Below are positions 1 through 10,400 of a stretch of 64,000 nt of DNA, piece by piece (position 1 is the stretch's first letter; every line of letters starts with the position of its first letter). Origin of the DNA: Effrenium voratum. Its lineage: Eukaryota; Sar; Dinophyceae; Suessiales; Symbiodiniaceae. Position numbers and translations under genes: made by a program. The DNA lies in the NCBI GenBank assembly GCA_963377175.1, contig CAUJNA010001019.1, positions 32,501 through 96,500 of the forward strand, in the 5' to 3' direction. The notes under the pieces were generated by a model. The model worked only from the letters and a program-made list of their open reading frames with translations, did not search any database and was not told the origin of the DNA.

Positions 1-836
1 GGACTGCCAAGACTACGCCCGCGAGCAGATCAAGAAGGCAACTGGCAACGACATTGAGAGGCTCGTACACCTTGCGCTCAAAGCATACAACGACTGTTTC
101 ATTATGCCACGCGTCCCGATTGGCAAGCCACGATCTTCCATGGTGAGGCCCCTGAACTTCGTGTTTCACGGCGGCTCTGGCTCTGAGAAGCACCACATCA
201 CCACGGTTTACTGCTCAACCACATCCATGCAGGTCAAATAGTTCAGATCTTTTTTGAGGCCCTCAACGCTGGTGTGGTGAAGATGAACGTGGACACTGAC
301 ACGCGGGGTTTCCAATGAACGAGAAACAAGCAAAAAGAGAATGAATTCAGCTGCTCAGGCAGTGGGCCTATTGGGAGGGCCTCCTGAAGTTCTACAAGTC
401 CAAGGAGGGCCCTGTGCTCAGTGGGAAAGCCGCCTGCGCGCACGACTCGCCCGGTTTGGACCGGTGCCGATGAGCTCTCAGGGTATTTGCAGGGCCAGAT
501 TGGCAACCCGGAGGGTGAGGATAAGCCCAACAAGAGCCGCTGAGCTGATTGGGAGCTTCCATGCTTGTGTGTGTGTGTGTGTCGGCATTTGTTGGACATG
601 CAGATTGAGAACACCTGCCATGCACGATTTTTCCTTGCTCCGGTGGAGGCTTTTGGCGGTGACTTGCAACCGAGGCTTCTACGATCCTCGCAAGTGGATC
701 CGCGAGTGTGAGGTGTCCATGGTGAAGCGCGTCAAGGAGTGTGGCGCTTTGTGCAGCTTTGAGTGCCATGCCATGAGTGTGTATGCGCATTTTGCAGGAA
801 AGCTGCGCAGATCTTGCGCAGCCTGGCTTTATTTGA
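1..836 (+). CDS. fba: Class II fructose-bisphosphate aldolase, 3' part, multi-exon
   Basis: Glycolytic/Calvin-cycle enzyme that splits fructose 1,6-bisphosphate into two triose phosphates using a divalent metal. The window opens inside the gene; about the last 125 residues are present. Family signatures in order are FVFHGGSGS (metal-binding His and phosphate loop), GVVKMNVDTDT, QWAYWEGLLKFYK, YLQGQIGNPEGEDKPNK and FYDPRKWIRE, all matching the bacterial FbaA type. Proposed exons are 1-57, 148-205, 259-302, 359-408, 482-535, 675-739 and 798-836, with the stop TGA at 834-836. Introns are 58-147 (GA-AG), 206-258 (GT-AG), then 303-358, 409-481 and 536-674 (GC-AG). The last junction is the least certain: TGT at 740-742 may also be coding. 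The reconstructed end, with a CADL motif in place of the bacterial FQELN, has about the usual length. The family call is secure; exact exon ends are inferred. Confidence 0.9.
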
Positions 837-1438
837 AGTTGATATGCACAAATTATCATGCACACAGTCTCAGATCATTTCTGCGGACAATTTGCCCATA
901 CTGATTTCATGTGCTTCGTAGCGCCTGTTGGCAGAGTATTCGACCTGCGCACGCCGAGGAATGTGAACTAAGCCATGAGCCGAAAAGTCGTGGCGGGCGG
1001 TGACGGCGATGTCCCGTCATCCGCTTTGCCACTCTCAGTGGGTTTTGAGCGCCTAACCTCAACACGATGCAGCCAAGTTTTGTTGAGGATAGTGGGCTGC
1101 ACGTCTCGCACAGCTGCTTGTGACTTGCGAGGCATGCCTTTCCCTGCTTCTTGGCAGTTTTGTAGCAACAGGCAGATATATCTCAAGCCAGTTCTCGACC
1201 CATTGCAGCCTCGCTTTTCATTTTAAAGACTGAACTGCACCTAGTGCCAACTGACAGATCTGAGCTGAAAAAGTGCGAGATGCAGAATCCTGGCCCTGGA
1301 TTTGATGGCCAGCGACAGCATTTGCGAAAGAGAGCCAGGCTTTGGAACGAGAAAGGCTTATGGCGATAAAGTACAAGGAAGCGTCGGCACGCGCATGGAG
1401 CAAGCAGCATTCATGCCAGTGCATGGTTGCTGACGGAG
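837..1438. other. Stretch with no supported gene
   Basis: Spacer after the aldolase. Short open frames exist on both strands but none shows family motifs or a convincing exon with splice sites. A 20-30 codon open piece near 1276-1367 (reading EMQNPGPGFDG) may belong to the exon-like segment that follows, but this cannot be shown. Confidence 0.4.
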
Positions 1439-1658
1439 CCAACCACGGGCCTCAATAAAGTGGCTGGAGCTGAATAAGTTTGCACCAACCTTGGAAGAGG
1501 TGCTGCAAGCAAATCTGCCATGCCCCGAGGAGCTGGATATTTTCAAGTTGGACATCATCGCGCGAGAGCTGAAAGCCCTGGACAATGAGCTTGGGATGGT
1601 TGGCAAAGAGGCGGTATTGTTTGACAGACCAAGCAAATCAGCCTTTTGGGCTACATGA
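1439..1658 (+). CDS. Exon-like segment of an unidentified protein
   Basis: Open frame of about 73 codons ending in TGA at 1656-1658, beginning after an AG at 1437-1438 that follows an in-frame stop at 1431. It reads KWLELNKFAPTLEEVLQ, then a helix-like stretch around ELDIFKLDIIARELKAL, ending SAFWAT. Composition (Leu/Glu/Lys, amphipathic) is protein-like and unlike the surrounding repeats. No family was recognised; a helical domain of a larger cytoskeletal or scaffold protein is possible. The exon-like pieces at 2616-2723 and 3426-3482 lie on the same strand and may belong to the same gene. Confidence 0.35.
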
Positions 1659-1689
1659 TCGTCCACCGGTGAGCTTTAATAGGCAAGGC

Positions 1690-1830
1690 TATCCGGAGCT
1701 ATCCTGACAGATAAGTCAATCCCAAACCCACCCTCACGCAACCCTCAACCTCCTAAACCAAGCCTAAGCCAACCCGCAAACTAAACCAGCCCCAAAGCCA
1801 ACCTTTAGCCCAAACAAACCTGCCGGAAAC
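1690..1830. repeat. Degenerate CCCAAACC/CCTAAACC low-complexity tract
   Basis: Runs of short words such as CCCAAACC, CCTAAACC and AACCCGCAAAC. It is roughly the reverse complement of the GGTTTAGGG-like tract at 43700-43940, so the same type of decayed simple repeat occurs twice in the window, in opposite orientation. Confidence 0.5.
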
Positions 1831-2190
1831 TCTCCAATATGGTTGTTGGACATACGGTCCCCAAGGATAAGTGTTGTCCACCACAGGGTTCCACTTGTCG
1901 AAACTGCACCTGAGCCACAATCCAAAACCAGGTAGATGAAGGTTAGTAAGGGGCAGTCCCAGCCAGAAATAGTTGCGGAGTTTCGCCTTCCTAATTCTTG
2001 AAGCATGGTTCTGGGATTACGACCATCTTAATACAAGGGGTTTGATTGTGACTTACCCATCTCACGTTGCCAGGCCAAGTTTCTTCAGCACAGCGCCGGG
2101 CGGCTCAAAGAGTTTGGGGAGCAACAGCAGATCCATCAGTCCGGAGCTTAGGCAAAGCGGGCCGTGGCGAATGGAGCGCCCAACACCCCC

Positions 2191-2303
2191 TGGCCATTTG
2201 GGTATGGGTCAAAGTTAAGCCACCAGAAAAACCGCAGATTGTAATCCATGTTTCCATTTGCTGGGGCAACCCATTTTGGGTACCTTTTGACCCACAGCCA
2301 TTT
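2191..2303 (+). mobile_element. Short inverted-repeat element, TGGGTCAAA family, copy A
   Basis: About 110 bp. The left end carries GGTATGGGTCAAAG and the right end TTTTGACCCACAGCC, which are inverted versions of one another. The interior has CCACCAGAAAAACCGCAG, a TTCCATTTGC box and CCCATTTTGGGTACC. The same order of blocks recurs at 44229-44335, 60681-60785 (reversed), 27328-27425 (right end missing) and 32504-32580 (left part missing). It has no coding capacity, so it would be a non-autonomous, MITE-like element. Confidence 0.65.
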
Positions 2304-2615
2304 TTAGCGGGTGGTTCTGCTACCTAGTTTCATGGGGGGTTGTAGGAAAGGCTTCTATGAACCCGTATTAATATCCATGTTGCTGGAATCCACAGTCAAT
2401 GGGTTTGGGGCGCGTTTCGATTGCCTGGCGAGGCATGGCTGCAAAATGTGAGGCGCCAAGTGCAGATGGGGCCTGGTAGCGGGACATTGGGGCGATGTGC
2501 CAGGCAACTGGGTTTTTGCGTGCTCGCGTGCACCAAGGTTGGACCAATGTGTTCAGCTTCGGGCACATATCCGGGACTGAGCTCCAGGATGCATGTTGGA
2601 TTGGCAAGCTCAGCC

Positions 2616-2723
2616 ATGCAGGACGTGATCAACAAATGCCTTTCGGAGACGCAGAAGCTTCACATTGGGGCTGCTATTGATGACCACCTTGCGGCGCACG
2701 CCTCAGTGCTCTGCTACCTTGAG
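2616..2723 (+). CDS. Exon-like segment of an unidentified protein
   Basis: Thirty-six codons in good protein-like composition, starting MQDVINKCLSETQKL and ending ASVLCYLE. They are preceded by a possible acceptor and followed by GAG|GGTTGG. A further short piece at 3426-3482 (VMAGFVCEEVEAVPLSHE then TAG) starts right after a CCAG acceptor and could be the last exon of the same gene. No domain recognised; strand and spacing are the only link between the pieces. Confidence 0.3.
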
Positions 2724-4724
2724 GGTTGGTGGAGCCGCAGCCTTGTGCTTGAAGCTAATCACTCTCCCAGAATGCTTCAGCAAGGAAGAGGCGATGTTAT
2801 TGCAGCTGTGACATCAGAACAACCCAGTTACTTGGGATAGGGAAGGACATCGGCCCCTTGAGATGTCAGACCATTGCAAGAGTATCTTCAGTTGATGGGG
2901 TTGCCCAGAACACCGCACAAGTCGATGGCTCCTTAACTATGTTTGACACTGCATTTGCGTGTCTTTTTGTGACTTTGTTGGCTGGTTTGTGTCAACAAAA
3001 AAGCAGCCAACTTTTTTTTGGGGAGAGCTGTCTTTCAGTTGGTTTCAATTGGTTGCTTCTTTTTTATCAGGCTGGCGAGCTGAAGGATGGAGGAGCGTTG
3101 GCCTCAGAGCCCTCATTCCCGTGATGTGCCAAAGGGATTGGCCGATTTCCATTTTTGGTTTCCCTCAAGCAACGGCACCCACCCCATTTGAACTAGCATC
3201 ATCCCTACACCATACACTTAGGCTAGCATATTTGTCCAATTTATCACCAAGTAACATCTCTACCTGGGTGTGCCTGAATGGGCTTGCTGTTTGGCGGGAA
3301 GCAACATTGCAACAGGCAGTTTGGGGATTCCCCCTTTTGGAGGCAACATGCTGTCAGTCATGCAAGTTGCTTTCATCTAGGCATTTGGCGGATATGTGAT
3401 TTTCCCCTGCTGACTACGGTGCCAGGTGATGGCTGGATTTGTTTGCGAGGAGGTTGAGGCTGTGCCGTTGAGCCATGAGTAGATTCGCATTTGGGGATGG
3501 TCAAGCCAGTGCGCCCTCTTCTTCTGCCCAACTGCACCCTTTGGTAGGACCTTTTGAAGTGGCCTTTTAGCCTTGACATGGCCATGAATTTCAAGAGGGA
3601 GCCTCACAAGTTATTGGCGGACATGAATCCCCACCGAAATGATGTCCACCGCCACATGACAACTCTTGGGGAGGATCCATGCGAAAGGCTTTCCTTTGAG
3701 CCGCGTGACTCGGACAGACGCCTCGGACTCTCGGGCTGCGCGGAGAGTGGCAGGCGTCGGTACACGGATCTTCCAAAGCCGCGCGCCTGCGACAAGCGGA
3801 CCGCCTGGATGGGTGGGGAGCGACGAGACTTGCCGGGCTGAAATTTAGGCAGGGACAGTCCCAACCATCAATAAACAATCAACTGGGGCGTATATCCGGC
3901 CTCTCGATTCTTCAACTGGTGCTGGGTCCAAGGTTTCGATTGACTCAGTTCGGCCATTTGGAGCTGGTCTTGGCGGCTTTTCGATGAATCCGTGGGGATG
4001 AATCGATTTCCAGGACGAGATGAATCGCGAGAGACGGATGCAGAGTCGACCCGGCACCGGGAGGCCACTCACAGTCGGGACTGACGGCTTTCAGAGCTTC
4101 CGAACTTTCCTGTCTGATAGTTGAGACATCAACTTTTGGCCCCATTGAAAGGGAGCTTCCTTTGGAGCGCGGTGATGGGGGGGTGGGGGGGGTTTGGCAA
4201 AATTCCGAGAGCCCTGTTTGTCACTTAGTTGCACACCTGGAAAGGCAGCCGGGCTGACGAAGCTTCGTCCGCCTCCGCGGAGGGCATCCTTTTCGCGACC
4301 CTTTTTGTGGTGCAAAAAGGAAGCGGTCCAAACGGAAAGCTTCCTGACATACCAGAGAACATGAACTTTCAGCTTCAGAGTTCGGTCCCCTCTGGGGGAT
4401 CTGCTAATGCACCGTCTGCCATGGCGCGAAGTGCCATGGGCATGTAGGCTGCCATTCAAAGTGCCAATGGCAGAAGAGTAGTGAGGACGCAGCTCTTGCA
4501 AGGAAGTGTCAACTCGGCCTTCGAAGAAGTTGTGTGTTTGCGTGCCGTGTTCTGCACCTCTTGAGCAACTTGAGGGTTGCCTTTCTCCTTTGTGCATGTG
4601 ATCTTGCTAGTGCTCAACAACGTGCTTGTGCTTGCGTGTCATTTCCGCAAGTTAACGTGTTTGCGCCAATGAGTTTGAAGCATGCCTTGTATGGAGCGAA
4701 CGCTGCCATCATTTGTGTTGGTGA
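2724..4724. other. Mostly non-coding stretch
   Basis: No recognisable gene. It contains the possible terminal exon at 3426-3482, a possible coding piece at 3586-3660 (MNFKREPHKLLADMNP), a G-rich run near 4177-4192, and a Cys/Val-coding TTG/TGTG-rich stretch at 4520-4740. The rest reads as intron or spacer. Confidence 0.4.
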
Positions 4725-6811
4725 TTGTGTGTTGCTTGTGTGAGCGCGAGCCTTCAAGGATCAACCAATTATTTGGAGACACTTGAGACATTGAACTCTA
4801 GTCATGTTGGCAACATGTTCGTCCTTTTATTTGGTACGTGGATAGGTGCTCTTCACGTCGATAGCACACCTGCAAGCTGGACACTGCGCATTGTTTTCGA
4901 TTTGAACCTATCTACAGTTGCAAGCCTTTTGGCAAAATCCCACAAGAACCTTAAAGAGCAGCTAACTTCATGCTGGCGCATGAAGACGTGGCTCGTCCTG
5001 ACTTTGGCGCGGAGTCAGGCAAGCCTTCAGACGCAGCGGGAAGAATGGTGGGCTGCAGGCCACACGCAGATGAATGTTTGGGATCACTCGTGGCTGACTC
5101 CCAGACTCGTTTGCGGCTTCCGGTTCATGCGGGTACCTCCAGGCATAAGCCTGGACAAAGGCATCTTTTTGCCCATCACCGTGGGATCAGAGGAAAGCGC
5201 AAATCAGAGTGGCCAAGTCCCGGTGGCAGAGAAGCTGATGCTCTGGACCTTCGATGGCACCGGATTTCAAGACCGGGCTGTGCAGTACTTCGCAGGGGGG
5301 GTTCCCCCCATGGAGGACGTGTGGTTGTTGGCGCTGGTCGCAGCGGTGCCGGCCACTTTCACCAGCAATGTGATGTCCGGTAGCGACATGATGGAGTTGC
5401 AATGTGCTGCCATGGTGCTGCTTTCCAGCTACATCTACGCGGAGTACATGGCCATGTTGGTGCCTCCCGCCGTGCTCCTGAAGTACTTCCAGCACACCTG
5501 GGAGGTACGTGTCAAAGACACCCTGCAAGTTATTCAAACGCTTGTTTCCTTTAACAGGCAAAACCGGGTTTTCAGACGGTTCAGACGGCAAGACCCCCGT
5601 TTTACCCATCGAGAAGTCGACGGAAGGTCCACACCCGCGCCGGCGCGGTGGAATCTGCCAGCGAGATGCTGGTGCACTTCGCCTCCTTTGAGCCCCTGGA
5701 AAGGGCGATGCAGCGGTTTCAGGGGGTCTTGGAAGCGCGAAGGGCGGCCTTCGCGTGTGCCTTCGCGGAGGCTCGGCAAGTCGAGACGTTCACCTCTTAC
5801 CCCGGTTTGGGGTTTGGGGGATCTGAAGGATTCTGTTGGCCCACTTTTCTTTGGCCAATCAAATGTCAGGAATTCAATGGGTTTCCCTTTCCACTTTGAG
5901 TGGCAAGAGGTGACCGCCTTTGATTTTCTCGGTCCTTTGGCAGCTGAGGACGACGACTGCCCCCCTGCTGCGGCTCCTTTCGGCGGCACGCCTGTGACTC
6001 GCCCGCTGGTGGACGTCGTGGTCACACGCTGCGCGGAAGACCTGAGCTGGCTCGCGGCCTGGCTCGCCCGGATTCTGCGGGACGAGTGGACGCCGGAAGT
6101 GGCTGGCATGCGGGTGAGGCTGGTGATCTACGAGAAGTGCCCATCGGGCGCGTCCAAGAACCAGGAACTTGATGGGCAGCAGTTGCTGGACTGGATGCTT
6201 CGCCTGGGGGTGATACATCCAGGCCTTGCTCTTTTTTTTCTTTGCATTTCTTTTTGTGTTGTCACGTTCACAGGTTCGTGATGCCAGGAAGCACAGCCAT
6301 AGAACTTACCGAACCAGAAGGCTTCGAGAATGTGGCTTATGTGCAGCTCGGCCAGACTTCCACAGCCTCCTTTTGTCTTATGCGGAGCCTGTGCAGGCAT
6401 TACTGCATGACAGCGAAATGGAGAGATTCTGATTTTGTCCGGGGCTCGCATGTTGCATGTTACGCATTCTTCTCACAGAGTCCCAGGTGATTTTCCTCCA
6501 CGGGTCGCCCTTTGACCACACCAATGAGAGGATGCTGGACGATGTGCTGAGGCACCGAACGCTTTCCGGGACTTCCGGGCATGCGCTGCACCGGCGCTTC
6601 AAGACCCGTCCTTTGTGCCAGGTCTATGGCGCAGGGCACCTATGGAGTGACCCCTGGCCCGCTTGCTCCCTGACCCGCGGGTTTTTCAAGCAAGCCGGTT
6701 GGATGCCAGGTACCTTTCGTGCATCTGAACATCAAGCGCCTGCCGCGAGTGGCGGTGGAGCCCTGCTTGCAGGCTCTCATCAGGCCGGCCCTGGCAGCCT
6801 GGCAGGCGTGA
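4725..6811 (+). CDS. DUF3431-like protein, multi-exon
   Basis: A frame open from 4725 carries a coding segment that ends at 5504 before a GT donor; coding character is clearest from about 4980 (reads through DGTGFQDRAVQYFAGG and a long hydrophobic, helix-rich part). Exon 2 starts at 5627 (reads VHTRAGAVESASEMLVHF). A further exon from about 5910 contains VDVVVTRCAEDLSWL and RLVIYEKC, the opening pattern of DUF3431 (a family resembling glycosyltransferases). Later exons carry GFENVAYVQ, then VIFLHGSPFDHTNERML, matching the family's FLQGdPFDH block, then HLNIKRLPRVAVEP and TGA at 6809-6811. Only the first intron (5505-5626, GT-AG) is placed exactly. Enzymatic activity is unknown; the true start is not determined. 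The long open frame that runs straight from 4725 to 6281 reads through at least one intron. Confidence 0.6.
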
Positions 6812-7437
6812 GCTGGGAGATCAGGAGCTTGGCAGAGGGCAAAGAACTACCTTGCGATTCTTTGTTTCTAGGCGTGTGCACACCGCCTTTTCACCCCGTT
6901 CCCCAAAAGTGGGCTCATTCTAAAGTGGGTGGGAAAGTAAGCAGTCAAGGGTCACGAAGGGCTGGGTACCGCTCCATGATTCTTCGGTCGGACATCGTGG
7001 ACTCGCAGTTGTTCTCATCGCACAACACTGAAGCACTCCCTCGGCGTTGAGCTCTGGCATGCATCAAGGCTTTGGATGCCCGAGACATTGAATTGACGCA
7101 GACGCCGGTCACCAACGATGGAGACCTTGACATGTTAGCTTGGGGCGTAGAAGGGTCCTCTTTCTTCGGACCTTGCCCCTGCCAACAAAAAATCAGTGAA
7201 CATGTGTGCTTGTTTCGATACGGGCTTCATCACGAACAATGGGGGAATCGTCCATTCTCTGGAGCTGACGCTTGAGCTGCCGCAATCAGTATCGGCCCGA
7301 GAACAGCAAAGTATAAAGCAAGGGCCCACTTTGGCAAGGAGCGAGGCGCACAAGGCTTGTTCAACACAGGCTTCCCTGCTACACAAGCGTCCAGGTGTGA
7401 AGAAACCAACCAGGTGCAGAGAGTTGCAGGTTAGGAT
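6812..7437. other. Spacer between the DUF3431-like gene and the CDPK
   Basis: No supported gene. It holds scattered short open frames only. The last 60 bases contain pyrimidine-AG acceptor-like sites just before the CDPK start codon, so a 5' non-coding or short leader exon here cannot be excluded. Confidence 0.4.
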
Positions 7438-10400
7438 ATGGGCATCGTAGGTGTGAAGCAGTTCTCCCACGAGTCCATCGTGCCAGACGAGGATCCTCTA
7501 TTGAAGAACTCCATTCTGGCGAAGCGGATTGTGCACGCCGAGATCCATCGCGACTTTGACATTCAAGCACAGGTGCTGGGTACTGGCTATTCTGGAGCCG
7601 TGCGCTTGGCGGAGCACAAGCTGTCTAGGCAGCAGGTGGCAGTGAAACAATTCAGCAAACGACGCCTAAAGCCACAGCGCCTGAGACTCTTGAAGAGTGA
7701 GGTGGAGGTATACCTGCGCCTGGATCATCCCAATATATGCCGGCTTCTGCATGCATATGAAGGGCACAGAAAGGTGTGGCTTGTCATGGAGATGTGCAGT
7801 TGCGAGCTGTACACCCGGCTTTGCCAGAAGAAGGTCTACTGCGAGCAGGACGCCGCAGAGGTGATGCGGCAGATGCTGCAGGCGGTGAACTACCTCCACC
7901 GGCACAACATCGTCCACCGGGATCTGAAGCTTGAGAACTGGATGTACGGCTCGGAGGACCGGCTGAAGCTCATCGACTTCGGCTTCTCCGAGATCTTCGA
8001 GGAGGACGAGCTGCTGCAGATGCCCTGCGGCACCCTGCATTACACCAGCCCGGAGGCCAGGCAATTTCAGACTTGGAATTTTTAGGGATCAAGGCCCAAA
8101 TTTTCGGCAACCGGGGAACTCGTAGCAGAGAACAGCCCCTATGTCTTTGTTCAACTTTTCATGTTCTTGTTCATGCGCAAAAGAGGTGATAAGTCGCAGT
8201 TACAGCAGCAAGTGCGACCTGTGGAGCATGGGGGTGATCTGCTACATGCTGCTCATGGGGCGCCCGCCCTTCCGTGGCTCAACGAACGCGAAGATCGCCA
8301 AGGCCATCCAGGAGGCGGAGATTCCCCTGGACGGGCGCTGGGCCTGCCTGTCGCTGCATGCGCAGGACTTCATCCAGAGCCTCCTGCAGAAGGAGAGGAA
8401 GATGTGCAAGAGACAGCGTCTGGTTTGCCGGGCCGCAGCTTCAAGTGGAGAGGGTGGGACGCGACACTTTAAGCTTTAGGGTGTGTTAGCGAGTGGAATG
8501 GTACAGAAGGTTTCTGTTGCAGGGTGCTGTGGGCTGCTGTTGCTGTTGTTGGAGGATGCAGGGTCAGGCTGTGACTAGGATTTTTTGCCGGTGCTGTTGC
8601 AGGGGCTGTCGCAGGGGGCTGTTGCGGGCTGCCTTCAGAGGGTGTTACGGGCGAGTGAGACTGAGAGTTGCGCTGACTGGGCGGTGTGCAGGATGCTGCT
8701 TCACGGTGTTTGTTGGTGGCTGAGCGTACTTATGTCATTAGCGTTACTTCAGGTTGTCAAGTGCCTGTTATTTTGGTTCCCACATGCACATTGTTATTTG
8801 GGCTCTCTGTGTTTTTGCCCGTGATTCCTAGTATTGACATGGTTGCGCTAGAGGTTTATGTTCTTTCTTCAGGATGGTAGATGTCCGCTCATGGAAGTGA
8901 ACACCGGGGGTGTTTCCCTTCTTAGAAAGCAAGGGTGTCATTGGATGGCACTGTCCGCACTAGTCTCAGGCAACCCTTTGTTGCTGGTTGGGATTTGTGG
9001 TTTTGGATTCAAGCCATGGCGTCATGGGTCTTGAGGGTAAGTGGAATCCGAGCTCCAAGCCACCCATCCAACCCCCAACGCGTGGGGGGCGGGGGGGGGC
9101 TTTGGGGGGAGCTGACCAGGACCCAGCGCGGCGTCTGAACGCCGCCGAGGCTCTGGACCACCGCTGGCTGAAGTTGGGCCAGGCGCCGGTGACGCTGGGC
9201 AGCGCGGTGCTGAAGAGCCTGCGGACCTTCGCGCAGAGCTCGCATCTGCGCAGGGCGGCCCTCACAATGCTGGCGTACAGCTTGACCTCCTCCGAGCTGG
9301 AGGCGGGATATTTTTGGGCAAGAGGAGGTTGGTGGAGTCGGCAACCAAGCGAAGCCGTCGCGGTTTTTCTGTTTTTCCGCCTCTTTTTTGTGGGTTCCAG
9401 TTGGGCCGCCGGAATTGGAGCCAGGCGAAGCCGCGTAGACGCCGCAGTTCCAGTAGGGTTAGTTTGGGGGCCTGAGGGATCGAATTCCGACCCAAACCAG
9501 GGCTCAAGTCTTTTCCCATGTCCATTGTGGCAACACTACATTTGCACCATGACTCAAGTGTGAGCACTGCAGCATTTTCTGTGAGTTTGGTTTGGGGCAG
9601 GCCCAGTGTTGCTGTGGAATCCACGTGACGGATGAACCCCCATGTGCACCCTTGTTGACACCCCCAATCCCAACTGGCGCCTGGTGTGGATTTTGCCCAT
9701 TCAAAGTGGGTCTCTGTTTTCTTGAGGTTGTACTGTTTGGTGTGTGTTTTTAAAGGGAAATCCCTACTTCGACACGCCTGTACAGGGTTGCATTTGTTGA
9801 CTACACCGAGACTTAAACCTGGGTTGTAGATTTCCCCAAATACCCCTTGGGTTTGAGTCTATATTGGGGAAATCCATCGAATGCAACTCTGTACCAGTAT
9901 GGGCGGACACCTGCTCGTTGGTTGGTTTTAGAGGACACCCAACTAGCATAACTAGCATGGGCTTAGTGCAACTCTTGTTTGTGTCAAAGTACGGATTTGG
10001 ACCCCCAAACTGGTTGGATTCCTTTGGTTCCCAAGACATCCAAGCAACAAGCAGGTTCCCCCAAAACGACACTCCTACATACTGCCACATACTCATACAG
10101 AGCTCCATTTGTTTGATTGCCCCAAAGCTGACTCAAACCTTCACGGTCGCCCTTTTGTCCACCATAAAGGTACTCAACTTAAATGCAACCTTGTGCGGGT
10201 CTCAATCTTGGGGCAAAATGTTGGTTCCCCCCAAAAAGGCTCACTTGGAGCCCTCGTTTTGGACTTCCAAGCCCCAAGTGGGCCGCTGGCGCAAATCGCC
10301 CCCGATGCGGCAATCGGCCCTCGCGAGGGCCTGGAGCAGACCTTCCTGGACCTGGACACGCGGCAGAACGGCACCATCACCACGGAGCAGCTCATGGAGG

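Noticed and set aside
4970..5383. 137-residue open frame overlapping the DUF3431-like gene
   Set aside because: Arg/Gly/His-rich composition typical of an off-frame reading of GC-rich coding DNA; the overlapping frame has family motifs downstream and a proper GT donor.
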